This document shows positions 56,881 through 64,000 of a stretch of 64,000 nt of DNA, piece after piece. This stretch comes from Tolypothrix bouteillei VB521301. Its GTDB lineage: Bacteria; Cyanobacteriota; Cyanobacteriia; Cyanobacteriales; Nostocaceae. Position numbers and translations under genes: made by a program. The notes under the pieces are model-generated. The model was not told where the DNA came from. It saw only the letters and a program-made list of their open reading frames with translations, and searched no databases. Positions within the stretch are counted from its first letter, which is position 1; every line of letters begins with the position of its first letter. The stretch is from NCBI RefSeq assembly GCF_000760695.4, contig NZ_JHEG04000001.1, forward strand, positions 5,212,194-5,276,193. Reading direction: 5' to 3'.

Positions 56881-57129
56881 ACCTGCATTAAATACTGTGT
56901 CAGTGTATGAGCATCTACGCCTAACTCTGTTCGCTCTTGTGCTGCTAGAATCCCTGCTTGAGCATGCCACCAAGCCGCAGTTGCAGTAATATCCTCCACG
57001 GGAATATTTTTAGAAGAAGCTTGAGCTAGCAATCCACTCAGTAACCCGGTGAGTACATCTCTCCTCTTGCTAAAGCAGGGGTGCTTTCGGGATTGAGCCA
57101 AACTGTACCTTGGGGATTGGCGATCGCAG
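56881..57129 (-). pseudogene. Duplicated 3' fragment of nnr
   Basis: 56887-57129 aligns with 58131-58380, the last third of the ADP-dependent dehydratase domain of nnr, at roughly 90% or better identity. A 7-bp deletion near 57060 (the GGSGD motif) shifts the frame. The reading TGLLSGLLAQASSKNIPVED and HAQAGILAAQERTELGVDAH is shared with intact nnr. The IS copy 2 right end forms its left boundary; at 57130 homology stops abruptly. It is not a working gene. Confidence 0.85.
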
Positions 57130-57193
57130 CCTTGGCAAAAATTCTTCATCATCCATAATTCAACCCTCGATTGATTGGGAGATTAAAATAGAA

Positions 57194-58036
57194 ATGATAG
57201 CAAGCAACATCTTGCATTACCTTGATTACTTACATGATGTAGATTATTTAGCTGCAATTGTTAACTCGGTATCTGACACAGAACTATCCAATATCATCAA
57301 TAAACTTTTGCAATCAGGGGATAATGAAATTGTTAGTTCGACTTGTCTCTTCATTCAAGATTTGCTGCTTTTTGGTTCTCGACATCCTAATTGTCAGAAG
57401 TTTGTAAAAGGTTATCCAGAGTCTTCAATTGTTAAAACTCTTGAACAGCTTCTTTTTTCTCCAAACCATTTTATTCGTCAGCGAGCAGTGTATACGTTAG
57501 GTAAGACTTGCAGCCATAGCAGTATCGCGGCGTTAAATCAAGCTTTCAGCGTATTTCGAGACATCGATCCAATCCTGTTACCTAGACTAATCGGTGAAAT
57601 GGGTTGGCTCGGAACCGAAAATTTCTGGGCACTTCTTGACTCGATGATGAGTAGCCAAATTTACATGACTCGATGGGCCGTTATCGATGTGCTATCTGAA
57701 TTTGTTGGTGATGATGCACGCGTACAGGATGAACTATTTCAATGCAAATTAAGGTATATTGAGCAATTACGACAAGATTCAAATATTCTCATTCAGTCAG
57801 AGGCGGAGTATGAGTATCAATTGTTAAAGTTTCGTAGCTCGACATACGATTTACCGAGAGCAGAGCGCAAAAAGAAACGGAAAGACTTAGAACGGCAGTA
57901 TAAACCAGCATTTTTTTTTACTAGTATATCGAATGCGTTCACAAATCACTTGTGTGCCAAGGGGTTAACGCAATATTCTATAGCTGAACTTGAAGCATTT
58001 ATTTTGGATATGACTCAAGCATTTTCAGTATCGTAA
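57194..58036 (+). CDS. HEAT-repeat-like hypothetical protein
   Basis: About 280 residues from ATG 57194 (MIASNILHYLDYL); the frame opens at 57110 in the nnr-derived fragment and the earlier part is not likely to be used. GGGAGA precedes at moderate distance. Helix pairs such as NHFIRQRAVYTLGKTCSHSS, IDPILLPRLIGEMGWLG and TRWAVIDVLSEFVGDDARVQ look like HEAT/armadillo repeats; the C-terminus is basic (AERKKKRKDLERQYK). Function unknown. The gene lies between the duplicated fragment and the intact nnr, convergent with nnr, so it probably arrived with the event that duplicated the nnr end. Confidence 0.65.
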   Translation: MIASNILHYLDYLHDVDYLAAIVNSVSDTELSNIINKLLQSGDNEIVSSTCLFIQDLLLFGSRHPNCQKFVKGYPESSIVKTLEQLLFSPNHFIRQRAVYTLGKTCSHSSIAALNQAFSVFRDIDPILLPRLIGEMGWLGTENFWALLDSMMSSQIYMTRWAVIDVLSEFVGDDARVQDELFQCKLRYIEQLRQDSNILIQSEAEYEYQLLKFRSSTYDLPRAERKKKRKDLERQYKPAFFFTSISNAFTNHLCAKGLTQYSIAELEAFILDMTQAFSVS

Positions 58037-58078
58037 GGTTGTGTAGATCGAATTGGGTGTCTGCCTGGGGCAAACGTA

Positions 58079-59677
58079 TTAAAATGAGTATTTATCGGAA
58101 GTTGATATGACCTCTAAAAGCAACACTTGTATTAAATACTGTGTCAGTGTGTGAGCATCTACACCTAACTCTGTTCGCTCTTGTGCTGCTAGAATTCCTG
58201 CTTGAGCATGCCACCAAGCCGCAGTTGCAGTAATATCTTCTACGGGAATATTTTTAGAAGAAGCTTGAGCTAGCAATCCACCGAGTAACCCGGTTAATAC
58301 ATCCCCACTCCCTCCTCTTGCTAAAGCAGGGGTACTTTCGGGATTGAGCCAAACTGTACCTTGGGGATTGGCGATCGCAGTTCTCGCTCCTTTTAACAAC
58401 ACGACTGCATGACTTTGCGCGGCTGCTTCTCTGACTGCCTTCACTCTATCTTGATTGGCATCGGAAAGATCGGGAAATAACCGCTTAAATTCACCAGCAT
58501 GGGGAGTGAGTACTGTAGGTGCTTGCCGTTTTTGTAATGTAGGAATGGTTCCCATATCGGCTAAGATATTTAAGCCATCGGCATCCAGAACCAGAGGGAC
58601 TGTGCTCTCCAACACTTGTTGTAAAATTGGGTTGGCATCTCGTGTTAAACCGGGACCGCAAGCAATAGCATTAAATTTACTGAGGTCAGTATTTTCTGGT
58701 AGCTGAAGTTGCGCTATCGCTCCCGACTCAGTTTCCGGACATCCAATAATCAGTGCTTCTGGTAACTGTGCCACCATTATAGACTTGAGAGATTCCGGTA
58801 CCGCAATGGAAAGCATCCCCACACCACTTGCTCTTCCTCCTAACCCCGTGAGTAATGCTCCTCCAGAATAGCGACGCGAACCGCAAATCAGGAGTAAATG
58901 TCCTTCCTTGTACTTATGGGTAACTGGTGGACGGGGTAAAGGGAGAGTGGAAAGCGCGGTTGTTTTTACAATCCGTTTTATACCTAACGATTTGCCTAAT
59001 ATGGCGTGTATGTCAGCCAACGGAATATCAAAATCTATTAATTCTGCTTTGCCAACACAGTCTAAAGCTTGATCTTGCAATAAACCAAGTTTCCATAAAC
59101 CCAAACACAGTGTATGGGTTGCACGTACCGCCGTTCCCAACACTTCCCCAGTATCTGTATGCAAGCCGGAAGGGAGATCGATCGCGATAACGGGTTTGTG
59201 CCATTCATTGAGCTGGTTGATAGCTGTAGCAATGGGATCGGAGATTGCTCTTTCCAAGCCAAATCCAAATAATCCATCAATAAATAGGTGACAATCTGCC
59301 AGTAGCTCAATTGATTCGTAGCAAATAATACCTATACTTTGAGCGTACTGCAAGTGTTGTGAAGTTAATTCTTTCCGTTTGGAGAAAGGACAATAAATGC
59401 CAACTTCATAACCGCGAAAATACAACTCGCGAGCAACAACTAGAGCATCACCGCCGTTATGACCGGGACCGACGAGAATTCCAATGCGGAATGAGGGGGA
59501 GTGGGGGAAATAGGTGGTATCTTCTGCCAATTTTGTTTGGATGCGATCGGCAATTAATCCCGCCACTTTTTCCATCAAAGCGGCTACAGGCATTCCCCCA
59601 GCAAAGATACGGTTTTCGATATCCCGCATTTGTTGTGCGGTAACGACTACCTGTGAAATGAGTTCTTGTCTGCCCAT
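58079..59677 (-). CDS. nnr: Bifunctional NAD(P)H-hydrate epimerase / ADP-dependent dehydratase
   Basis: A 532-residue fusion that repairs damaged NAD(P)H hydrates. The N-terminal domain (~10-220) is the YjeF_N epimerase, with VGPGHNGGDALVVAREL and VIAIDLPSGLHTDTGEVLG; the C-terminal domain (~245-520) is the ribokinase-like dehydratase, with GGALLTGLGGRASGVGML, LDADGLNIL, TPHAGEFKRLF, VVLLKGART and GGSGDVLTGLLGG. Both active domains are complete. ATG at 59677. Its 3' end is duplicated as a decayed fragment 1 kb away; the HEAT-like gene converges on it with 42 bp between stops. Confidence 0.94.
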   Translation of the reverse strand: MGRQELISQVVVTAQQMRDIENRIFAGGMPVAALMEKVAGLIADRIQTKLAEDTTYFPHSPSFRIGILVGPGHNGGDALVVARELYFRGYEVGIYCPFSKRKELTSQHLQYAQSIGIICYESIELLADCHLFIDGLFGFGLERAISDPIATAINQLNEWHKPVIAIDLPSGLHTDTGEVLGTAVRATHTLCLGLWKLGLLQDQALDCVGKAELIDFDIPLADIHAILGKSLGIKRIVKTTALSTLPLPRPPVTHKYKEGHLLLICGSRRYSGGALLTGLGGRASGVGMLSIAVPESLKSIMVAQLPEALIIGCPETESGAIAQLQLPENTDLSKFNAIACGPGLTRDANPILQQVLESTVPLVLDADGLNILADMGTIPTLQKRQAPTVLTPHAGEFKRLFPDLSDANQDRVKAVREAAAQSHAVVLLKGARTAIANPQGTVWLNPESTPALARGGSGDVLTGLLGGLLAQASSKNIPVEDITATAAWWHAQAGILAAQERTELGVDAHTLTQYLIQVLLLEVISTSDKYSF

Positions 59678-59679
59678 GA

Positions 59680-59748
59680 ATTTTGGATTTTAGATTCTAG
59701 ATTTTAGATTAATCCAAAATCCAAAATCCAAAATCCAAAATCCAAAAT
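59680..59748. repeat. TCCAAAA heptad array
   Basis: TTTTGGATTTTAGATTCTAG faces five tandem CCAAAAT heptamers (59714-59748), able to pair, between the exported SPOR-like gene and nnr. It is a candidate terminator for the former and overlaps the leader of nnr. Confidence 0.75.
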
Positions 59749-59750
59749 TG

Positions 59751-60443
59751 TTACTTGCCATAATAAACTCTGGTATTAGAAAAATCTCGAATTCGCTGAC
59801 CTCGCAGATATTTGTTTAAATCTTCCGCTTCTGCACGTTGCTCAAACGGTCCAACTCTTACATGGGGTCCGCGTGGCTCATTTCTAGCTTCAACACATTC
59901 CCCATACTTAACTGTTCTTTTCACTTGTCTTTCCAACTCAGGTAGGTTAGAAGAAAGGGCAGGCACTACTACATAGTAAGATTTATCAACATAACCCCTA
60001 CATCTACCTGGGTAGGGTCTATCTGGGTAAGGTCTGTCACCAACAGTCTGTCCGTTGGAAAGGTCGATAGCCACAACACCACTTAAACCATAGGATACTA
60101 GCCTGTTAGTTAGCCTTCGCATACGAGATTCGCCACACTCATACCCTGCTTGAATGGCATTCCCATAATAGAAAGCATCGCTGACGACTTGCCGAACTCG
60201 ACTGAGCCCGTTCCTTCTATCCACCAATATACGATAGCACCCTCTATTATCTGGATACCTCCGATCTTGTTCCTGAGGTGCGTTGTATTCTTGATAGTTC
60301 CCAGGAGGTGGGGGAGGTAGTTCTTCAAACTGAGCTTTTGCAGAAGTCAATGGTAACAGCACTGCTACCCACCCTCCCAAAAGCAAAGACAGACAATGAA
60401 TGCTGAAAAAGGTTATGCCCCTATTTGGTATTGGTTTTGACAT
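59751..60443 (-). CDS. Exported SPOR-like protein
   Basis: A 230-residue exported protein: signal peptide (IHCLSLLLGGWVAVLLPLTSAKA) to ~36, a Pro-rich segment PPPPPG, then two alpha/beta units. The last 40 residues (HVRVGPFEQRAEAEDLNKYL then RIRDFSNTRVYYG) match the second half of a SPOR domain, which binds denuded glycan strands. The earlier part (CYRILVDRRNGLSRVRQVVS) looks like another, divergent unit of the same kind. Two Cys in the first unit and one in each of the rest. No clear partner among neighbours. Heptads lie on its 3' side. Confidence 0.75.
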   Translation of the reverse strand: MSKPIPNRGITFFSIHCLSLLLGGWVAVLLPLTSAKAQFEELPPPPPGNYQEYNAPQEQDRRYPDNRGCYRILVDRRNGLSRVRQVVSDAFYYGNAIQAGYECGESRMRRLTNRLVSYGLSGVVAIDLSNGQTVGDRPYPDRPYPGRCRGYVDKSYYVVVPALSSNLPELERQVKRTVKYGECVEARNEPRGPHVRVGPFEQRAEAEDLNKYLRGQRIRDFSNTRVYYGK

Positions 60444-60779
60444 ACTTATTGGTAAGTAATCCAGAAAAAGTATAAAGTTATGAAGAATAAAGTATCAAAA
60501 ATAAAGCGTTTTTAGGTACGCATACTGTCTTTTGCAAGCGAAAACAACTGAGACAGTAGAAATTTTAAGTGTTATATCCCTATTATCGGTAAAATACTTC
60601 ACATTTTATCCTTTATCCTTCATACTTTATCCTTTCAACAGGTGGGCGAGAGAGCGTCAAATTTGGTACGCTGGAGTTACCGCTTTGCATATCGTGAGTC
60701 AGCTGTCAAAAGTTTGACACAAGGTGCAAAACTCTATCTATTTGGAAGCGGTCAATAGCGATCGCAATGTATAACGGAG
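60444..60779. other. Intergenic region upstream of mnmA
   Basis: 336 bp between the divergent starts of the SPOR-like gene and mnmA, with TATCCTTTATCC-type repeated text (60605-60635). TCAAAAGTTTGACA (60707-60720) is a short inverted repeat. Both promoters should lie here. No RNA gene found. Confidence 0.4.
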
Positions 60780-61835
60780 ATGAACAAAGTCGTAGTAGGT
60801 CTTTCAGGCGGAGTTGATAGTTCCACCGCCGCAGCCATTCTGCACGCTCGGGGCTATGAAGTGATTGGTCTGACCCTTTGGTTAATGAAAGGGAAAGGTC
60901 AATGTTGCTCTGAGGGTATGATAGACGCGGCTTATATTTGCGAACAGCTAGGCGTTCCCCATCACGTTGTTGATATTCGGGATGTCTTTCAAACAAATAT
61001 TGTCGATTTCTTGGTAACCGGTTACAGCGCAGGTATTACGCCTTTACCTTGCTCGCAGTGCAATAAGACAGTGAAGTTTGGACCCATGTTGCAGTACGCT
61101 CGCGAAAATTTGGGATGCGATCGCATTGCCACAGGTCATTATGCTCGCATTCAGTACGATGAAGCAACGGGGCGTTACCAACTGTTGCGAGCGGTAGACC
61201 GCAACAAAGACCAGTCCTATTTTCTTTATGACTTGTCGCAAGATTTACTAGCAGGTTCCGTGTTTCCTCTGGGCGAAATGCTCAAAGCAGATACCCGTCG
61301 CGTTGCAGCAGACCACGGTTTGAAAACAGCAGATAAGCCAGAAAGTCAAGACCTGTGTTTGGTAGAAAGCAACGGTTCCATGCGAGCATTTCTTGACAAA
61401 TACCTTGCACCCAAGAAAGGGGATATTGTAGATACCGCAGGGAAAGTTCTGGGACAACATGAAGGTATCCATCACTACACAATCGGACAGCGAAAAGGCT
61501 TGGGGATTGCAGCCCCCGAACCACTGTATGTCATCTCTCTAGACGCAGTGAATAACCGGGTTGTTGTAGGCGATCGCACAAAAGCGACTCAGCCAGAATG
61601 TACGGTAGCTCAAGTCAATTGGGTATCCATAGCCGAACCATCCAGCCCCATTCGAGCCGAAGCACAAGTTCGCTATCGGTCAACACCCGTACCAGTTACA
61701 GTGATTCCTTTAGAAAACTCTCGTGTCCGCATAGTTTTTGATGAACCCCAGTTCAGCATTACCCCCGGACAAGCCGCTGTTTGGTATGACGGAGAAAAGG
61801 TTTTGGGTGGTGGGATTATCGAACAGTTTAACTAG
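60780..61835 (+). CDS. mnmA: tRNA-specific 2-thiouridylase MnmA
   Basis: A 351-residue enzyme that thiolates U34 of tRNA Lys, Glu and Gln. The PP-loop is SGGVDSS (9-15); the catalytic Cys94 lies in CNKTVKF and Cys193 in SQDLC, equivalent to Cys102/Cys199 of E. coli; GHYAR and [12 protein letters not shown] are also typical. The C-terminal beta-barrel domain ([31 protein letters not shown]) is complete. ATG at 60780, with CGGAG 4-8 nt upstream. A GGTTAGT heptad inverted repeat (61838-61898) follows the stop and may terminate it. Confidence 0.96.
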   Translation: MNKVVVGLSGGVDSSTAAAILHARGYEVIGLTLWLMKGKGQCCSEGMIDAAYICEQLGVPHHVVDIRDVFQTNIVDFLVTGYSAGITPLPCSQCNKTVKFGPMLQYARENLGCDRIATGHYARIQYDEATGRYQLLRAVDRNKDQSYFLYDLSQDLLAGSVFPLGEMLKADTRRVAADHGLKTADKPESQDLCLVESNGSMRAFLDKYLAPKKGDIVDTAGKVLGQHEGIHHYTIGQRKGLGIAAPEPLYVISLDAVNNRVVVGDRTKATQPECTVAQVNWVSIAEPSSPIRAEAQVRYRSTPVPVTVIPLENSRVRIVFDEPQFSITPGQAAVWYDGEKVLGGGIIEQFN

Positions 61836-61978
61836 AGTGGTTAGTGGTTAGTAGGATCGCAATGCCTTGCGCCCCTATTAACCACTAACCAACCACCATG
61901 TCAAACTTAGTCAGTGGAGAAACAAATTGATTATTCTGTGTACCCATAACTGTGGAGGTGTAGGAAAAAGAGTTAAGT

Positions 61979-62494
61979 ATGCCTTTGGAAAATGAAAAAA
62001 TTCACCAAAAAATTCCAGCAAGTACTTCATTAGCGCAACAATCTTTACAAGAGAGTTTTCAAGACAATCAGCCAACAGATGTTTCAACAACGCAGGTCGA
62101 AAATGCCTATGTAGAGCGGGTCATTGCAGAGGCGGTTCAGCAGGAGCAAGAAATTGACAACCCAACACAATTTACTGTGAATCTCGGCGAATCTCAAGAG
62201 AAGATAGCTAAGGAAATTCGCCAAGCCTTAGGATTGAGTTTTGAAGTAACTTTAAACTCTGCTATCAAGTATGCTCTTTTTTATGCAAACAGTTTGGGAG
62301 TATCTATTAGCAATCTTGAAGAGTATCCTCGTAATCTAGCTGCACAGTCAATCAAAATGAAAGTGACGCCTGACACTTGGTATAAACTCAAGGCATTTAA
62401 TGCAACAGACCAAATTTCAGAATGTATTGTAATAGGTCTTCAACTATTGTATAAGCAATTAATAAATATTAAAATTAATAATGAGCATTCATGA
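61979..62494 (+). CDS. Hypothetical protein, partner of a decayed nuclease gene
   Basis: A 171-residue protein: a disordered Gln/Glu-rich N-terminal half (LAQQSLQESFQDNQPTDVST) and a helical C-terminal half (EKIAKEIRQALGLSFEVTL, NSAIKYALFYANSLG, ...). I recognise no family; the size and helical ending resemble small regulatory or antitoxin-like proteins but nothing proves this. Its TGA overlaps the ATG of the nuclease gene downstream as ATGA, so the two were translationally coupled. GGAGG at 61952 is too far to be its own ribosome site; AAAAGAG precedes more closely. Confidence 0.6.
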   Translation: MPLENEKIHQKIPASTSLAQQSLQESFQDNQPTDVSTTQVENAYVERVIAEAVQQEQEIDNPTQFTVNLGESQEKIAKEIRQALGLSFEVTLNSAIKYALFYANSLGVSISNLEEYPRNLAAQSIKMKVTPDTWYKLKAFNATDQISECIVIGLQLLYKQLINIKINNEHS

Positions 62495-62940
62495 CAGACC
62501 AGTGGGTAACGAGAAAACTAATAGAAGCAATTATTAGCCTCGATCCATCAACTAAGGGAGAACTAGGTCGGCGTGCAGCAGCTCATTTAGGACTAAAACC
62601 AGGCCCATCTGGTAAAGACGGCGGTATTGATGGGGTTGGATTTTATCAAGGATGCAAAATATATTTCCAATCTAAATTGGAAAGCCAATCTTTAGATGCA
62701 GATTATGCCGATAACTTATACGCAAAGCTTGTACGTCACTAAGCAGATGTAGGTATTGTTTTATCGGGAAGTGGTTATACAAAGGGATTTGAGCCAAGAC
62801 TGAAAGAGTTTCAGCAAATCCACTCTAACGTTTATCAAATCAAGTGGTTTAAAATACACTTGTTGGACCTAAGCGATTACTTTGATGAAACTTCAGAGTT
62901 TAATAAAGCAGCACAAGACTTACCACTATTGCGCGACTTA
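62491..62940 (+). pseudogene. Mrr-like restriction nuclease gene with premature stop
   Basis: MTDQWVTRKLIEAIISLDPS and later PGPSGKDGGIDGVGFYQGC, KIYFQSKLE give a PD-(D/E)XK pattern with Asp in GGIDG and Gln-x-Lys in QSK, as in Mrr-type nucleases. A TAA at 62740-62742 breaks the frame: LYAKLVRH-stop-ADVGIVLSGSGYTKGF; the same phase then runs on to FDETSEFNKAAQDLPLLRDL. A MITE-like element enters directly after. The truncated 83-residue product keeps the motif but loses the last third. It overlaps the upstream gene by 4 bp. Confidence 0.7.
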
Positions 62941-63053
62941 TACCAATTCTATGTGAAGTTGCACATTATTGCCCTCACATTAAAAATGTGGGGCTATACA
63001 AACAAAGCCTGCCTTCGCAGGCTAATTGTATGCATCTTCATAGAAAATTGGTA
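62941..63053. mobile_element. 113-bp MITE-like element with terminal inverted repeats
   Basis: The left end TACCAATTCTATGTGAAG and the right end CTTCATAGAAAATTGGTA are inverted repeats (about 20 of 23 match with one gap). TTA is present on both sides (62938-62940, 63054-63056) as a possible target duplication. Inside are two hairpins: CCCTCACATT/AATGTGGGG and AGCCTGCC-TTC-GCAGGCT. No coding capacity. The GGGGCTATACAAACAAAG core is shared, in reverse complement, with 47365-47388. Confidence 0.75.
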
Positions 63054-63231
63054 TTAAGTATCGAAAAGTGGATTGATTGATATCGTATCAGTTCATCAAT
63101 GTCGCCAAAAACTTATAATAAACATTCATGACAAATAAGTAGGTTCCGAGAAAACCTACAGAAGCAGCGTTCGGGTTGCGATCGCTCATGATTATATGAC
63201 AAAACAGCGTCAGAAAAAACCTTGAAAAAAT

Positions 63232-63918
63232 ATGACAAAACATACCAATCAACCCCAAGAATTTGATGCTGTGTTGGGAGGACAAGCACCACCACCGACA
63301 AGTAGTGTGATTCTGGGTGGAATAGAAGGCTTACGAAGACGTTTCGCTACTTTGACTGGGGAACAAAAAACAAGTACTCTCGCTGATGCTCTTCAGTATG
63401 GAGAAGCTGGAATCGATTTGTTAGTGGAAGCATTAAACGATGAGGCTTTCACCGTTAGAGCAACTGCTTATAAGCTTTTACATGAGTTAACATCTATAAA
63501 AGCTAAACAAGCTGTTAACAATGGCATTCTTTTAAAGAAGGGAGATAAAGTTTACTGCGTTTATTCTTCAGCAATTTCTTATGGAGACGATTGGTTTTAT
63601 ATAGGAGATTATATTACCGATTCTAATCAGGAAGAGTTAGAAACCGATGCTTACTACGAAGATGAGAAGCCTAAGCTCATCTCACGTCATCTTTTTCAAG
63701 AAGATGCTGAATTGGAGGCAAAAATATTACATCAAAGAAGAATGTTGGAAGTTGATTTTTCTACATTATATGTGAATAATTATAATTTAAATTTCAATAT
63801 TCAAAAATGGTGTGGACTAAATCAAGTATCTTTAGACAATTTTCCAGAATATGAAGAACCATGGGAATTGGAGAACCAAGTTTTAAAAATGGAGGTAAGT
63901 AAGAAATGTCACGTATAA
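63232..63918 (+). CDS. HEAT-repeat-containing hypothetical protein
   Basis: A 228-residue protein. The N-terminus TNQPQEFDAVLGGQAPPP, then SVILGGIEGLRRRFATLTGE, with DALQYGEAGIDLLVEALNDE and VRATAYKLLHELT, follows the pattern of a cyanobacterial group I remember, in which such an N-terminus with HEAT repeats precedes WD40, pentapeptide or other domains. The second half (LLKKGDKVYCVYSSAISYG... DDWFYIGDYI) is acidic and unknown. ATG at 63232; the A-rich CTTGAAAAAAT leader has no strong Shine-Dalgarno. The stop is at 63916; the last 80 bp of the window hold nothing recognisable. Confidence 0.7.
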   Translation: MTKHTNQPQEFDAVLGGQAPPPTSSVILGGIEGLRRRFATLTGEQKTSTLADALQYGEAGIDLLVEALNDEAFTVRATAYKLLHELTSIKAKQAVNNGILLKKGDKVYCVYSSAISYGDDWFYIGDYITDSNQEELETDAYYEDEKPKLISRHLFQEDAELEAKILHQRRMLEVDFSTLYVNNYNLNFNIQKWCGLNQVSLDNFPEYEEPWELENQVLKMEVSKKCHV

Positions 63919-64000
63919 AAAGTATAGGATTCCTATTTGATTTTTGAATAAGACTACGAGATAATACGGTCAAGCAATAAGTGTAAAAACAAACTATTAA

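Noticed and set aside
1..64000. tRNA, rRNA or other known structured RNA genes
   Set aside because: All larger intergenic gaps were read for cloverleaf, T-loop or known RNA signatures and none was convincing; a covariance-model search would be needed to exclude small RNAs.

Overview
The window is chromosomal DNA of a cyanobacterium, most likely a filamentous, large-genome member of the Nostocales. Support comes from psbU (photosystem II), btpA (photosystem I biogenesis) and a crr6-type NDH-1 assembly gene, a cyanobacteriochrome-like photoreceptor kinase, frequent GCGATCGC (HIP1) octamers, many heptanucleotide repeat arrays between genes, and IS200/IS605 elements. Gene density is moderate and both strands are used, with mostly single genes and a few tight pairs. 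I found no rRNA, tRNA or CRISPR array.

Layout. 1-5.4 kb: the 3' end of a sensor histidine kinase directly followed by an FAD oxidoreductase, then a leftward pair made of a subtilisin-like protease and a stand-alone propeptide-like protein, then a small membrane protein. 5.4-12.4 kb: an accessory stretch with a TnpB relic, two exported proteins carrying 45-bp Pro/Thr-rich repeats (the second ends in a PEP-CTERM-like sorting signal), a MITE-like element, orphan hypothetical genes and a gene split by a single in-frame stop. 12.4-34 kb: mainly core genes: a DEAD-box helicase, rimO, btpA, a VKOR-thioredoxin fusion, a CHASE2-PAS-GGDEF protein, nadB, psbU, crr6, a GT9 glycosyltransferase, ispD, scpB, a DUF760 gene, an HtrA-type protease, a LysM-M23 peptidase and a cysteine hydrolase. 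34-45 kb: signalling and core genes: a 1684-residue Ser/Thr kinase-AAA-GAF-GGDEF protein, ispG, a C-terminal processing protease, and a receiver-PAS-GAF-histidine kinase whose GAF domain has both cysteines of a DXCF cyanobacteriochrome while its receiver lacks the phosphoacceptor Asp.

45-58 kb: two almost identical 2083-bp IS200/IS605 elements (tnpA and tnpB divergent) bracket an EF-G-like GTPase, a TPR protein, a PsiE-like protein, a small conserved protein, a PD-(D/E)XK nuclease-like protein and an ECF sigma factor fused to a ClpX-type zinc finger. The right copy abuts a duplicated, decayed 3' end of nnr; a HEAT-like gene lies between that fragment and the intact nnr. 58-64 kb: nnr, an exported SPOR-like protein, mnmA, then a decayed accessory pair (small protein plus Mrr-like nuclease with a premature stop, its 3' end carrying a MITE-like element) and a second HEAT-like gene.

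Functional themes: photosynthetic complex biogenesis (btpA, psbU, crr6, VKOR-type disulfide formation), isoprenoid synthesis (ispD and ispG), envelope proteolysis (S8, HtrA, CTP, M23), and second-messenger or light signalling (two GGDEF proteins, two histidine kinases). The parts most worth a second look are the putative photoreceptor kinase, the sigma factor-zinc finger ORF with a well-formed internal start, the EF-G paralogue lacking its catalytic His, the protease/propeptide pair and the repeat-rich exported pair.
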